From: Saccharopolyspora dendranthemae
GTDB taxonomy: Bacteria > Actinomycetota > Actinomycetes > Mycobacteriales > Pseudonocardiaceae
NCBI RefSeq assembly: GCF_007829955.1
Contig: NZ_VIWX01000001.1
Span: 1,178,001-1,242,000 of the forward strand
Length of the DNA: 64,000 nucleotides
Direction: 5' to 3'
The translations under genes were made by a program, and so were the position numbers. The notes under the pieces are model-generated. The model was given only the letters and a program-made list of their open reading frames with translations, made no database searches and had not been told where the DNA came from. Shown here in pieces: positions 43,991 to 52,523 of the stretch (position 1 is the stretch's first letter; each line of letters starts with the position of its first letter).

Positions 43991-44994
43991 AGCTGAGCTG
44001 GCAGGTGGGCGGTCTCGCGTTGCGCGAGCCGCTGCGGATCTCGCGTTCGGTGATGGCCGAGCGGGGCGCGGTCACCGTCACCGTGGAGCACGACGGCATC
44101 ACCGGTCACGGGGAAGCCGTGACCAGCGTCTACTACGAGCTCGACGTGGCGCGGATCGAGCGGGAGCTGGCGACGGCGCAGCAGGAGCTCGCCGGGTGCG
44201 ACCCCACGACCGCACTGGTCTCCGGAGTCTCGGGAGCACCCGGGGTGCGCTCAGCGGTGGACGCCGCGCTGCACGACCTGGTGGCCCGTTCCCGGGGCGT
44301 CGCGGTCTACGACCTCGTCGGATCGGCACCTCGCTGGCCGGTGCCCACCGCGAGGACCATCGGGATCGCTCCGGCGCACCGCTCGGTCGCGGCCGCGTGC
44401 GAACTGGCCTCGCAGGGGTTCCGGCTGCTCAAGGTGAAGATCGGCGCCGGGCCCGAAGAGCTGGAGCGGGTCGAGATCCTCCGCGACGCGGTTCCGGGCA
44501 CCCGGCTGCTGCTGGATCCCAACGGCGCCTGGACACCCGACCAGGCAGTCGAGATGCTGCGCGCTGCGGCGGATCTCGGAGTCGACGCGGTGGAACAGCC
44601 GATCGCGCCGGGGAATCCCGAGGTTCTGGCGCAGGTCGCAGCGGACTCGCCGGTCCCGGTGATCGCCGACGAGGACGCCCGGACCGTCTCCGACGTGCGC
44701 GCGCTGGGATCGCGAGTGCACGGCATCAACATCAAGCTCCCCGAGTGCGGGGGCATCCGCGCTGCGCGGGAGATCATCGACGCGGCGCGCGGTTTCGGCG
44801 TCGACGTGATGCTCGGCTGCCAGGTCGCCAGCTCGCTGGGCATCGCCCCTGCCGTGCACCTGACGGGGCTGGCCCGCTGGGTCGACCTCGACGGCCACCT
44901 GCTGCTGGCGCGCGATCCGTGGACGGGCCTCGGCGGCGAGGACGGGACGCTGCGGGTCGAGGGCGCCACGGGGCTGGGGGTTCGACCAGCGTGA
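43987..44994 (+). CDS. Enolase-superfamily epimerase (dipeptide-epimerase/muconate-cycloisomerase type)
   Basis: 335 residues. A capping domain is followed by the TIM barrel with the full catalytic set: KxK in LLKVKIGAG, metal ligands Asp in LLLDPNGAW, Glu in VEQPI and Asp in ADEDAR, and the second lysine in NIKLPECGG. The set matches Ala-Glu-type dipeptide epimerases and N-succinylamino-acid racemases, which invert an alpha-carbon by proton transfer. It would set stereochemistry in the metallophore, as the racemase CntK does in staphylopine synthesis; the analogy is inference. GTG 43987 overlaps the upstream stop and the stop overlaps the next GTG. Confidence 0.9.
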   Translation: MKLSWQVGGLALREPLRISRSVMAERGAVTVTVEHDGITGHGEAVTSVYYELDVARIERELATAQQELAGCDPTTALVSGVSGAPGVRSAVDAALHDLVARSRGVAVYDLVGSAPRWPVPTARTIGIAPAHRSVAAACELASQGFRLLKVKIGAGPEELERVEILRDAVPGTRLLLDPNGAWTPDQAVEMLRAAADLGVDAVEQPIAPGNPEVLAQVAADSPVPVIADEDARTVSDVRALGSRVHGINIKLPECGGIRAAREIIDAARGFGVDVMLGCQVASSLGIAPAVHLTGLARWVDLDGHLLLARDPWTGLGGEDGTLRVEGATGLGVRPA

Positions 44995-46256
44995 GCACGT
45001 TACGCCTCATCCGCAGCTACCCGCTGGCCGTGCAGGTGCTGCTGGTCAACCAGCTCGGCGTGAACACCGGTTTCTACCTGCTCATCCCCTACCTCGCCGG
45101 CTACCTCGGGCACGACCTGGGGCTATCGGCGGCCGTGGTCGGGGTGATCCTCGGGGTCCGCAACCTGAGCCAGCAGGGACTGTTCCTCGTCGGCGGCACG
45201 GCCGCCGACCGGCTCGGCGCGCGTCACGTGATCATCGCCGGATGCGCGCTGCGCGCAGCGGGTTTCGGGCTCTTCGCCTTCGGCTCCTCGGTTCCGGTGC
45301 TGCTGGGCGCCTCGGTGCTCAGCGGACTGGCCGGCGCGCTGTTCAACCCGGCGGTGCGCGCCTATCTCGCGCAGGAGGCCGGTGACCGGCGCGCGGAGGC
45401 GTTCTCGCTGTTCAACGTGTTCGCCAACACCGGAATGCTGCTCGGCCCGCTGCTGGGCAGCGCCCTGCTGCTGGTGAACTTCCGGCTCTCGGCGGTGGTC
45501 GCCGCGGTGATCTTCGCGCTGCTGACTGTCGCGCAGGTGCTCGTGCTGCCCCCGCACCGGGTGGAGCGCTCCGAGAACTCGGTGCTGACCGACTGGCGCG
45601 GGGTGCTCTCCGACCGCCGGTTCCTCGCCTTCACCGCGGCGCTGACCGGCATGTTCGCCCTCCAGAACCAGCTGTACCTGGTGCTTCCCGTGCACGCCGA
45701 GCGGTTCACCGGATCACCCGCGGCCGTCTCCGCGATCTTCCTGGTGTCGACGGCGGCGAGCCTGCTGCTGCAGGTGCGCATCACCGCCCGGTTCGCCGAG
45801 CGCTGGAGCCGGGGCCGCTCGATCGCGACCGGCCTGGCGCTGATGGGCGGCTCGTTCACCGTCACCTCCGTCGCCGCGAGTGTGGTGCCCGGCACTGCCC
45901 CCACCTCCGCAGGAGAAGCCCTGCTGCGGCTGACCCCGGTCCTGGTCACGGCGTTCGGGCTGTCGGTCGGCGTGATGCTGGCGCAGCCGTTCGTCTACGA
46001 GCTCATCCCCGCCTTCGGCGGAACCGCCCTGTCGGGAACCTACTTCGGCGTCTTCTACCTGGCGTCCGGTCTCACCGCCGCGGCCGGGAACGCCCTCATC
46101 GGGTGGGCGACCGACCTCGCCGCCCCGGGCCTGCCCTGGCTCCCGTCCGCCCTGTGCGTCCTCATCGGACTCACCTCGGCCCTGGCCGTCCTGACCGTCC
46201 ACCGCCGCACCGGAATCGGCCCGCGACCGGAGGAATCCGCATGCGCAACTTCCTGA
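44991..46256 (+). CDS. MFS transporter, probable metallophore exporter
   Basis: 421-residue major-facilitator protein with 12 hydrophobic helices. GVILGVRNLSQQGLFLVGGTAADRLGARHVI is the motif-A region between helices 2 and 3, a hallmark of drug:H+ antiporter-type exporters, and NVFANTGMLLGPLLGSALL corresponds to motif C of antiporters. Its position after four biosynthetic genes and before a methyltransferase fits export of the finished chelator, as CntE exports staphylopine. GTG 44991 overlaps the epimerase stop. Its last 16 bases overlap the methyltransferase start. Confidence 0.9.
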   Translation: MSTLRLIRSYPLAVQVLLVNQLGVNTGFYLLIPYLAGYLGHDLGLSAAVVGVILGVRNLSQQGLFLVGGTAADRLGARHVIIAGCALRAAGFGLFAFGSSVPVLLGASVLSGLAGALFNPAVRAYLAQEAGDRRAEAFSLFNVFANTGMLLGPLLGSALLLVNFRLSAVVAAVIFALLTVAQVLVLPPHRVERSENSVLTDWRGVLSDRRFLAFTAALTGMFALQNQLYLVLPVHAERFTGSPAAVSAIFLVSTAASLLLQVRITARFAERWSRGRSIATGLALMGGSFTVTSVAASVVPGTAPTSAGEALLRLTPVLVTAFGLSVGVMLAQPFVYELIPAFGGTALSGTYFGVFYLASGLTAAAGNALIGWATDLAAPGLPWLPSALCVLIGLTSALAVLTVHRRTGIGPRPEESACATS

Positions 46257-47029
46257 CCGACAACCCCGCGATCTACGAGGCGTGGTTCCCCGACCCCGAC
46301 CACGCCGCAGCCACCTTCGTCCACGACGTCATCACCAGGTTCTCCTCGCAGCAATCCGAGACCGCGAAGCGGGACCTGCTCGACGTGGGGTCCGGGACCG
46401 GGCGGGACTCCCGGTGGTGGGCGTCCCAGGGGTACCGGGTGACCGGGCTCGACAACTCCGCCGAGATGGTCGCCCACGCCCAGGAGCACTGCCGGGAGGC
46501 GGAGTTCGTCGTCGCCGACATGCGCGAGTTCTCGCTGGGCCGCGAGTTCGACGTGGTCACCTGCCTGGACAGCGCGCTGCTGTACTGCCACCGCAACGAG
46601 GAGCTCGTCTCGTTCCTCACGCGGTGCCACGACCACCTCCGCCCCGGCGGACTGCTGGTCGCCGAAGCTCGCAACGGCGCGTTCTTCCTCGGCAACACCG
46701 AGCTCCTCGACGGGATCGCCGAGCGGGAGCTCAGCTACGACGGGGTGACCTACCGGTCCCGCACCCAGCTGTGGATCGACCACGCCGAACAGCTGCTCCG
46801 GCGCGAACGCACCTGGATCCACGACGGCGACGAGCTCGTCCAACGCTCCGCCTGGCGGCTGCTGTTCCCCCAGGAACTCCGCCACTTCGCCACGACCTGC
46901 GGATTCGAAGTCCTGGCCCTGTTCGACGAACCCGGCCCCCGCACCGACACCCCCTGGCAGGCCGACGCGGACCTCTCCGAGCGGATGTCCGGAGACCGCC
47001 TCCACCTGGTAGCCCGCCGACGCAGATGA
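46241..47029 (+). CDS. Class I SAM-dependent methyltransferase
   Basis: 262 residues. DLLDVGSGTGRDSRWWASQGYRVTGLDNS contains SAM-binding motif I, followed by EFVVADMREFSLGREFDVVTCLDSALLY (motifs II/III) and LRPGGLLVAEARNG. GGAGGAA lies before the ATG at 46241, which is inside the end of the MFS gene, so the two are co-translated. It probably N- or O-methylates the chelator or a precursor. This is the last gene before a 122-base gap to the importer genes. Confidence 0.87.
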   Translation: MRNFLTDNPAIYEAWFPDPDHAAATFVHDVITRFSSQQSETAKRDLLDVGSGTGRDSRWWASQGYRVTGLDNSAEMVAHAQEHCREAEFVVADMREFSLGREFDVVTCLDSALLYCHRNEELVSFLTRCHDHLRPGGLLVAEARNGAFFLGNTELLDGIAERELSYDGVTYRSRTQLWIDHAEQLLRRERTWIHDGDELVQRSAWRLLFPQELRHFATTCGFEVLALFDEPGPRTDTPWQADADLSERMSGDRLHLVARRRR

Positions 47030-47151
47030 AGTGTTCCAGGGCTGGTTCGCGTGGCGGTGCGGGTAGCGGAACCTGACGCGTCGTGCCGGCTGAGTCCCAC
47101 ACCTGAAACAGCGGCTACCGCCGCAATCCAAGAGTGTGAAGAGGAGAACCC

Positions 47152-48678
47152 ATGCAGAACCTGAACCGTCGCGGCTTCCTCGGCCTGACCGCCGGTGCCG
47201 TGCTGCTCACCGGATGCGCTCCGGGAGCGGGCAGCAGCGCTGGACCGCCACGACCTGGCGGCCGGTTACGCGCCGCCTTCTCCGGTGGCGGTGCGGCCGA
47301 GGTGCTGGACCCGCACGAGACGGACCTCTACATCGAGATCGCCCGCGCCAAAGCCCTCTTCGACAAGCTCGCCGACTACGGCTCCGACATGACCCCGCAG
47401 CCGCGCCTGGCCGAACGCTGGGATCCCTCCCCCGACCTGATGACCTGGCGGATCACGCTGCGGCAGGCGACCTTCCACGACGGACGCCCGGTTCGCGCAG
47501 CGGACGTGCTGGCCAGCTACGCGCGCATCACCGAACCCGGGAGCAGCCGACGGGCCAAGTCCAGCTTGTCGGTGATCGACCTGCCGAACAGCCGCGCGAT
47601 CGACGACCGCACCGTCGAGTTCCGCCTGAAGCGGCCCTACGCCGAGTTCCCCAACGCGCTGGCGACGCTGGGCGCCTACATCATCCCCGAGGGCACCACC
47701 GACTTCAGCCGCCCGGTCGGTTCCGGGCCGTTCGAGCTGGTCTCCTTCGAGCCGGGACGCTCGTTCCTCGCCGCCCGCAACCCCGACTACTTCGACGGGG
47801 CGCCGCTGGTCGACGAGTTGCAGATCGTCGTCACCAACGACGAATCGGCCAGGGTGAACGCGCTGCTGGGCAAGCAGATCGACTACGCCCACGACCTCAC
47901 GATCACCAGTGCCCGCACCTACGAGGCGAGCGGTCAGATCCAGGTGCACCGGCTCCCGCTGGGCAACTTCCACGGGCTGGCCATGAAGGTCGACCGCCCA
48001 CCCTTCGACCGCCCCGAGCTGCGCCAAGCGCTCTTCCACCTGATCGACCGCGAGGAGCTGCTGCGTTCGGTGCTGCAGGGCTCCGGCCAGGTCGGCAACG
48101 ACGTCTACGGCAAGGGCTACCGCTACTACGCCGATCTGCCGCAGCGGCGGCAGGACCTCCAGCGGGCGCGTTCGCTGGTGAAGCAGGCGGGGGCCGAGGG
48201 CATGACCATCGACTTCGACACCTCCGACGCCTCCACCGGGCTGAAGGAGGCGGCGATGGCGATCAGCGACCAGGCCCGTCAGGTGGGGCTGAACCTCAAC
48301 GTCCGGCTCGGCAACAAGGACACCTACTGGTCCGACATCGCCAAGAGCGGCGTGCTCGCCAGCTACCGCTCGGGGGGCATGCCGCTGGAATCGCACTTCT
48401 CGCAGCGCTTGCTCTCGGGCTCCACGACCAACAACACCGCGTGGCGGCGACCCGATTTCGACGCGCTCTACGACGCGGCGCAGTCCACTCAGGACGAGAA
48501 CCGCCGCACCGAGATCTACCGCCGCATGCAGGAGCAGCTGTTCCACGAGGGCGGTTTCGTCTGGTGGGGCGTGTCCGACTGGATCGTCGCCTCGGCCGGC
48601 AACGTCGGCGGGGTCGACGACCGCGCGCCGGCCAACACCCTGGACTGGGCGCGCTTCGACAAGGTGTGGTTGGCGTGA
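47152..48678 (+). CDS. Tat-exported lipoprotein, family 5 ABC solute-binding protein
   Basis: 508 residues. A twin-arginine lipoprotein signal (NRRGFLGLTAGAVLLTGC, lipidated Cys22) precedes a type C (SBP_bac_5) binding fold of the DppA/OppA/NikA class: RLAERWDPSPDLMTWRITLRQATFHDGRPVRAADV and VGSGPFELVSFEPG. NikA/CntA-type members bind metal-chelator complexes. It is followed in GTGA/ATGA overlap by two permeases and a double ATPase, so it is the receptor of that importer. No Zur box is seen in the 122 bases before it; it may be read from the 40841 promoter. Confidence 0.9.
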   Translation: MQNLNRRGFLGLTAGAVLLTGCAPGAGSSAGPPRPGGRLRAAFSGGGAAEVLDPHETDLYIEIARAKALFDKLADYGSDMTPQPRLAERWDPSPDLMTWRITLRQATFHDGRPVRAADVLASYARITEPGSSRRAKSSLSVIDLPNSRAIDDRTVEFRLKRPYAEFPNALATLGAYIIPEGTTDFSRPVGSGPFELVSFEPGRSFLAARNPDYFDGAPLVDELQIVVTNDESARVNALLGKQIDYAHDLTITSARTYEASGQIQVHRLPLGNFHGLAMKVDRPPFDRPELRQALFHLIDREELLRSVLQGSGQVGNDVYGKGYRYYADLPQRRQDLQRARSLVKQAGAEGMTIDFDTSDASTGLKEAAMAISDQARQVGLNLNVRLGNKDTYWSDIAKSGVLASYRSGGMPLESHFSQRLLSGSTTNNTAWRRPDFDALYDAAQSTQDENRRTEIYRRMQEQLFHEGGFVWWGVSDWIVASAGNVGGVDDRAPANTLDWARFDKVWLA

Positions 48679-49613
48679 CCCACTACCTGCTGCGGCGCGT
48701 CCTGCTCGGCGTCGTCCAGGTGTTCCTCGTCGTGGTGGGCGTCTTCCTCCTGACCCAAGCCCTCCCGGGGGACGCCGCGGTGACGATCGCCGGGGACAAC
48801 CCGGACCCGGCGGTCATCGCCGCGCTGCGCGATCAGCTCGGCCTGGACAGGCCGATGTGGCAGCGGTTCGGGGACTGGCTCGCCGCCGCCGCTCACGGCG
48901 ACCTCGGCACCTCGCTGACCGGGCCGCGCAGCGTCGCCGAGGTGATCGGGTCGGCGGCCGGTCCCACTCTGCTGCTGGCCTCTCTGGCACTGGTGCTGCT
49001 GGTGCCGCTGTCGACCGGTGTCGGCGTGCTGGCCGCGCGCCGGGAGGGCGGCCGGCTCGACCGGCTCATCACCAGCACGACGCTGGGGCTCTACGCAGCA
49101 CCGGAATTCGCGATGGCCATCCTGCTGGTGACGGTCTTCGCCGTGCAGCTGGGCTGGTTCCCGCCCACTGCCGTGGGTGGTTCGCTGGCGCAGGAACCCG
49201 GCCTGCTGGTGCTGCCTGTCGTGGTGCTGCTGCTGCGGCCGATCTGCTCGCTGAGCCGACTGGTGCGCGCCGGGATGATCGAGGCGCAGCGCTCCCCCTA
49301 CGTCCTGCACGCGCGTCGGCTCGGCCTGTCCCCGGCCCGGATCACCTTCGCGCACGCGCTGCCCAACGCCGCGGCTCCCGCGGTGCAGCAGCTCGCCCGG
49401 ACGGCCGACTGGCTGATCGGCGGCGTGATCGTGGTGGAGGCGATCTTCGTGGTCCCCGGTCTGGGAACCACGCTGCTGGAGGCGGTCTCGGCACGCGACC
49501 TGCCGGTGCTGCAAGGCCTGGCGCTGATCTTCGCGAGCACGACCGTGCTGGTCAACCTCGGTGCCGACGTCGCCGCCCGCGTCCTGTCCCCCGCTGCGGA
49601 GGCCCACCGATGA
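48675..49613 (+). CDS. ABC transporter permease, DppB/NikB type
   Basis: 312-residue inner-membrane permease, six predicted helices. THYLLRRVLLGVVQVFLVVVGVFLL and GDAAVTIAGDNPDPAVIAALRDQLGLDRP are typical of the B-type permeases, and the EAA loop HARRLGLSPARITFAHALPNAAAPAV contacts the ATPase. It pairs with the C-type permease encoded next, and overlaps both neighbours by four bases. Likely part of the metal-chelate importer. Confidence 0.93.
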   Translation: MTHYLLRRVLLGVVQVFLVVVGVFLLTQALPGDAAVTIAGDNPDPAVIAALRDQLGLDRPMWQRFGDWLAAAAHGDLGTSLTGPRSVAEVIGSAAGPTLLLASLALVLLVPLSTGVGVLAARREGGRLDRLITSTTLGLYAAPEFAMAILLVTVFAVQLGWFPPTAVGGSLAQEPGLLVLPVVVLLLRPICSLSRLVRAGMIEAQRSPYVLHARRLGLSPARITFAHALPNAAAPAVQQLARTADWLIGGVIVVEAIFVVPGLGTTLLEAVSARDLPVLQGLALIFASTTVLVNLGADVAARVLSPAAEAHR

Positions 49614-50407
49614 CCAAGTACTCGATCCCCGCCGCGCTCGTGGCGGTCCCCGTGCTGGTGGCCCTGCTGGGGCCGCTGTTCGCCGCGGACGACCCGGCCA
49701 AGGACGTGGCGTTCCTGCTCGGCGGCGGGCACGTGTTCGGCACCGATTTCGTCGGCCGCGACGTGCTCGACGAGGTGCTGCTCGGTGGTCGTTCGCTGGT
49801 GCTGATCGCGGTGGTCGCCACCACCTGCACCTACCTGCTGGCCGTCCCGCTCGGCCTGCTCGCCGGCATGACGCGCAACCGGCTGGCCGACGAGACCGTG
49901 ATGCGCCCGCTGGACCTGCTGCTGGCGGTGCCGTCGATGTTGATGTTGCTGCTGCTGGCGGCGTTGTCGCCTGGCGATCCGCGGGTGCTGGTGGCGGTGG
50001 TGGCGCTGATCAACCTGCCGGACGTCGTGCGCATCACCCGCGCCGCCGCCCTGTCGATCTCGGCGCGACCCGCGGTGGAGGCGATGCGCCTGCAGGGAGA
50101 ACGTCTGCCCCGCATCGCGGTCGGCTACGTGGCCCGCGCGATGCGTCGCACGCTGGCCGCCGACCTGGGGACCCGGTTCACCGGAGCGATCTACCTGGTG
50201 GCCTCGGCGAGCTTCCTCGGCGTGGGAGTCTCGCCGCAGGCCGCTGATTGGGCGGCGATGGTGGACCGCAACCGCACCGGCCTGTTCCTGCAGCCCTGGG
50301 CGGTCGTGCTCCCGGCGCTGCTGATCATCGCGCTGTCGGTCGGGGTGAACCTGCTGTTCGACCGGCGGTTGCGGCAATCCGACGCGAACTTCCTGGAGGC
50401 ACGGTGA
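49610..50407 (+). CDS. ABC transporter permease, DppC/NikC type
   Basis: 265-residue inner-membrane permease. HVFGTDFVGRDVLDEVLLGGRSLVLIAVVA is the conserved C-type start region after a short N-terminal helix, and EAMRLQGERLPRIAVGYVARAMRRTLAADL is the EAA-like coupling loop. It is shorter than average for DppC (about 300) because it lacks the extended N-terminal tail. ATG 49610 overlaps the upstream stop, and the stop overlaps the ATPase GTG. Confidence 0.92.
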   Translation: MTKYSIPAALVAVPVLVALLGPLFAADDPAKDVAFLLGGGHVFGTDFVGRDVLDEVLLGGRSLVLIAVVATTCTYLLAVPLGLLAGMTRNRLADETVMRPLDLLLAVPSMLMLLLLAALSPGDPRVLVAVVALINLPDVVRITRAAALSISARPAVEAMRLQGERLPRIAVGYVARAMRRTLAADLGTRFTGAIYLVASASFLGVGVSPQAADWAAMVDRNRTGLFLQPWAVVLPALLIIALSVGVNLLFDRRLRQSDANFLEAR

Positions 50408-51849
50408 CCGCCATCGACGTGCGGGACCTGACCGTCACCATCGGCGACCGCGAGCTGGTCTCCCGCGCTTCGTTCCACCTGGCTGCGGGTGAGATCGCGG
50501 CACTGGTCGGCGAGTCCGGCAGCGGCAAAACGACCACCGCGCTCGCGCTGCTCGGCGAGAAGCCACCCGGCGCAGTGCTCTCGGGCTCCGTCGAGATCGA
50601 CGGCCAGGTGGGGTTCATCCCGCAGCAGCCGTCCGCGGCGCTGAACCCGGTGCGCCGGGTCGGTTCTGCGCTCGCCGAGATCGCACGGCTGCACGTGCCG
50701 AAGGACCAGGTCCGGGACCGCGTTCTGGACGCGCTCCGGCGAGCGCGGATGCCCGACGGTGAGCGCTTCCTGCGCCGCTACCCGCACCAGCTCTCCGGCG
50801 GGCAGCAGCAGCGGATCGTGCTGGCCCAGGCCCTGATCGGTGACCCGAAGCTGCTCATCGCCGATGAACCGACGACCGGCCAGGACCCCGTCGTGCGGAC
50901 CGAGCTGGCCGCGGAGCTGCGCGCGGTGTCCCGGCAAGGGGTCGCGATCCTGCTGCTCACCCACGACCTCGACCTGGTCCGAGACCTCGCGCACCAGGTC
51001 CTCCTGGTGGAGGCCGGACGCATCCGCACGTCCGATGTGGACGAGGTGGCCGCGACCGCGCCGGTGGTGACGGCACCTCCGCAGAGCACCGATCCGGTGC
51101 TGTCGGTGCGGGAGCTCACCGCCGGGCATCGCGACACCGACACGCTCCACGGGGTGTCGTTGCAGGTCGCCGCCGGGGAAAGGCTCGCGGTGCTGGGACG
51201 TTCCGGCAGCGGGAAGACCACGCTGGCCCGGTGCATCTCGGGGTTGCACCGGCATCGCAGCGGTGAGGTCGTGCTGAACGACCGGCCGCTGTCCCCGGTG
51301 CTGCGCCGCCGCTCGCGGGACCAGCTCGCCCGCGTGCAGCACGTCTTCCAGGACTCGCGCGCCTCGTTCAGCGAGTTCACCCCGGTCTTGGACCAGGTCG
51401 CGCGGACCGCCGAGCGGTTGCGGGCGGTTCCGCGCGAGCGGGCTCGCGCGCGGGCCGCGGACGAGCTGGCGCAGCTGGGGATCCCCGAGTCGACGGCGTC
51501 GCGACCCCCGTCGGGCCTGTCGGGCGGGGAGCTGCAGCGGGCCGCGCTGGTCCGGGCTGTGCTGGCCGAGCCGGACGTGCTGATCTGCGACGAGATCACC
51601 TCGGGCCTGGACCCGAAGCGGCGAGCCGATCTGCTGGACGTGCTGGCCAAGTTGCAGCACAACACCGGCTGCGCCCTGCTGATCATCACCCACGACCTCT
51701 CCGGTGTCGCCGGCCTCGCGCACCGGGTGCTGGTCCTCGACGAGGGCTGGGTGGTCGAGCAGGGCTCCGCCGCCGACGTCCTCACCTCTCCTCAGCACGC
51801 GGTCACCCGCGCCCTTGTCACGGCTGAAGCAGCAGGTCGGGACGCATAG
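50404..51849 (+). CDS. Double ABC ATPase of the importer (DppD-DppF fusion)
   Basis: 481 residues with two complete nucleotide-binding domains. The first (1-215) has Walker A GESGSGKTT, signature LSGGQQQR, Walker B LLIADEPTTG and the His switch THDLD. The second (about 235-475) has GRSGSGKTT, LSGGELQR, VLICDEITSG and THDLSG. The halves correspond to the D and F ATPases of oligopeptide/nickel importers fused into one polypeptide. It is the last gene of the coupled importer run, and its stop is only 12 bases before the second Zur box. Confidence 0.94.
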   Translation: MTAIDVRDLTVTIGDRELVSRASFHLAAGEIAALVGESGSGKTTTALALLGEKPPGAVLSGSVEIDGQVGFIPQQPSAALNPVRRVGSALAEIARLHVPKDQVRDRVLDALRRARMPDGERFLRRYPHQLSGGQQQRIVLAQALIGDPKLLIADEPTTGQDPVVRTELAAELRAVSRQGVAILLLTHDLDLVRDLAHQVLLVEAGRIRTSDVDEVAATAPVVTAPPQSTDPVLSVRELTAGHRDTDTLHGVSLQVAAGERLAVLGRSGSGKTTLARCISGLHRHRSGEVVLNDRPLSPVLRRRSRDQLARVQHVFQDSRASFSEFTPVLDQVARTAERLRAVPRERARARAADELAQLGIPESTASRPPSGLSGGELQRAALVRAVLAEPDVLICDEITSGLDPKRRADLLDVLAKLQHNTGCALLIITHDLSGVAGLAHRVLVLDEGWVVEQGSAADVLTSPQHAVTRALVTAEAAGRDA

Positions 51850-51861
51850 CCAAGCGTTTAT

Positions 51862-51876
51862 TGAATATGATTTTCA
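51862..51876 (+). promoter_or_regulatory. Zur box upstream of the GNAT gene
   Basis: TGAATATGATTTTCA matches TGAAAATNATTTTCA at 13 of 14 defined positions. It is 31 bases before the GTG at 51908, in a strongly AT-rich patch, so the acetyltransferase should be zinc-repressed from its own promoter. Confidence 0.85.
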
Positions 51877-51907
51877 CAAGACGTCTTCGGTTGGGGAGGT
51901 AGGGCGA

Positions 51908-52462
51908 GTGGTTCAGCTCGGACAACGACAGGTCGGCCGCTACGTGGTCCGCGAGGCCACCCGGGACGACGCGAGGGGCGCCAGGTCGGTCATGCTCGAC
52001 ACCTTCTACCGGGAGTTCGGCCACGGCTACACCCCGCGCTGGCACGACGACGTCGTCGACATGGACGCCGCGTACTTCCACGATCCACGGCAGACGTTGC
52101 TGGTCGCCGCGCTCGACGACGAGGTCGTGGCCACCACGGCGGTCCGCGCCGACGGCCCGCAGAGCCCGCCGCACGCCCCGTGGCTCGCGGAGCGCTACCC
52201 CTCCGGCGTCACCGCGCAGATCTTCCGCGTCTACGTCCGCCGCGAGCACCGCAGGCACGGGCTGGCCCGGCACCTGGTCGACATGGCCTGCCGGTTCGTC
52301 GCGCTGACGCCCGGGTACGAGTCGATCTACCTGCACACCAACGCCGCGATCGACGGAGCGGAGCCGTTCTGGCGCAGCGTCGCCAAGGAGATCCACGACG
52401 GACGCACCGACCCCGACCACAGCCCGGCGGTGCACTTCGAGATCCCCATCCCGGTCGTGTGA
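51908..52462 (+). CDS. GNAT-family N-acetyltransferase, zinc-regulated
   Basis: 184 residues. The acetyl-CoA binding motif is AQIFRVYVRREHRRHGLARHLVDMA (motif A, with the R/Q-x-x-G-x-G/A loop), preceded by TLLVAALDDEVVATTAVRA. It transfers an acetyl group to an amine; whether the target is the metallophore, a precursor or something unrelated is unknown. GGGGAGGT lies upstream of GTG 51908. The preceding near-perfect Zur box ties it to zinc limitation. The two Zur boxes bracket all genes from 40894 to here. Confidence 0.85.
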   Translation: MVQLGQRQVGRYVVREATRDDARGARSVMLDTFYREFGHGYTPRWHDDVVDMDAAYFHDPRQTLLVAALDDEVVATTAVRADGPQSPPHAPWLAERYPSGVTAQIFRVYVRREHRRHGLARHLVDMACRFVALTPGYESIYLHTNAAIDGAEPFWRSVAKEIHDGRTDPDHSPAVHFEIPIPVV

Positions 52463-52523
52463 TCACTCCAAAGTGGATCTCGCGAGCCTTTTTCCGCCCA
52501 ATCGGCCTCGGAGCGTGATCACA
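52458..52523 (+). terminator. Hairpin at the end of the GNAT gene
   Basis: TGTGATCAC-TCC and GGA-GC-GTGATCACA form an imperfect stem across about 40 bases, overlapping the GNAT stop. The two copies of the self-palindromic octamer GTGATCAC (52459-52466, 52515-52522) could alternatively bind a protein. The rest of the 200-base convergent gap shows no gene. Confidence 0.45.

Noticed and set aside
40894..47029. EDDS (aes) gene cluster
   Set aside because: Shares a cysteine-synthase-fold enzyme, MFS gene and Zur control, but no SbnB-like ornithine cyclodeaminase or argininosuccinate-lyase homologue is present.
40894..52462. Siderophore NRPS or NRPS-independent (IucA/C) pathway
   Set aside because: No adenylation, condensation, carrier or IucA/C-type synthetase domain; regulation boxes are Zur-type, not DtxR-type.
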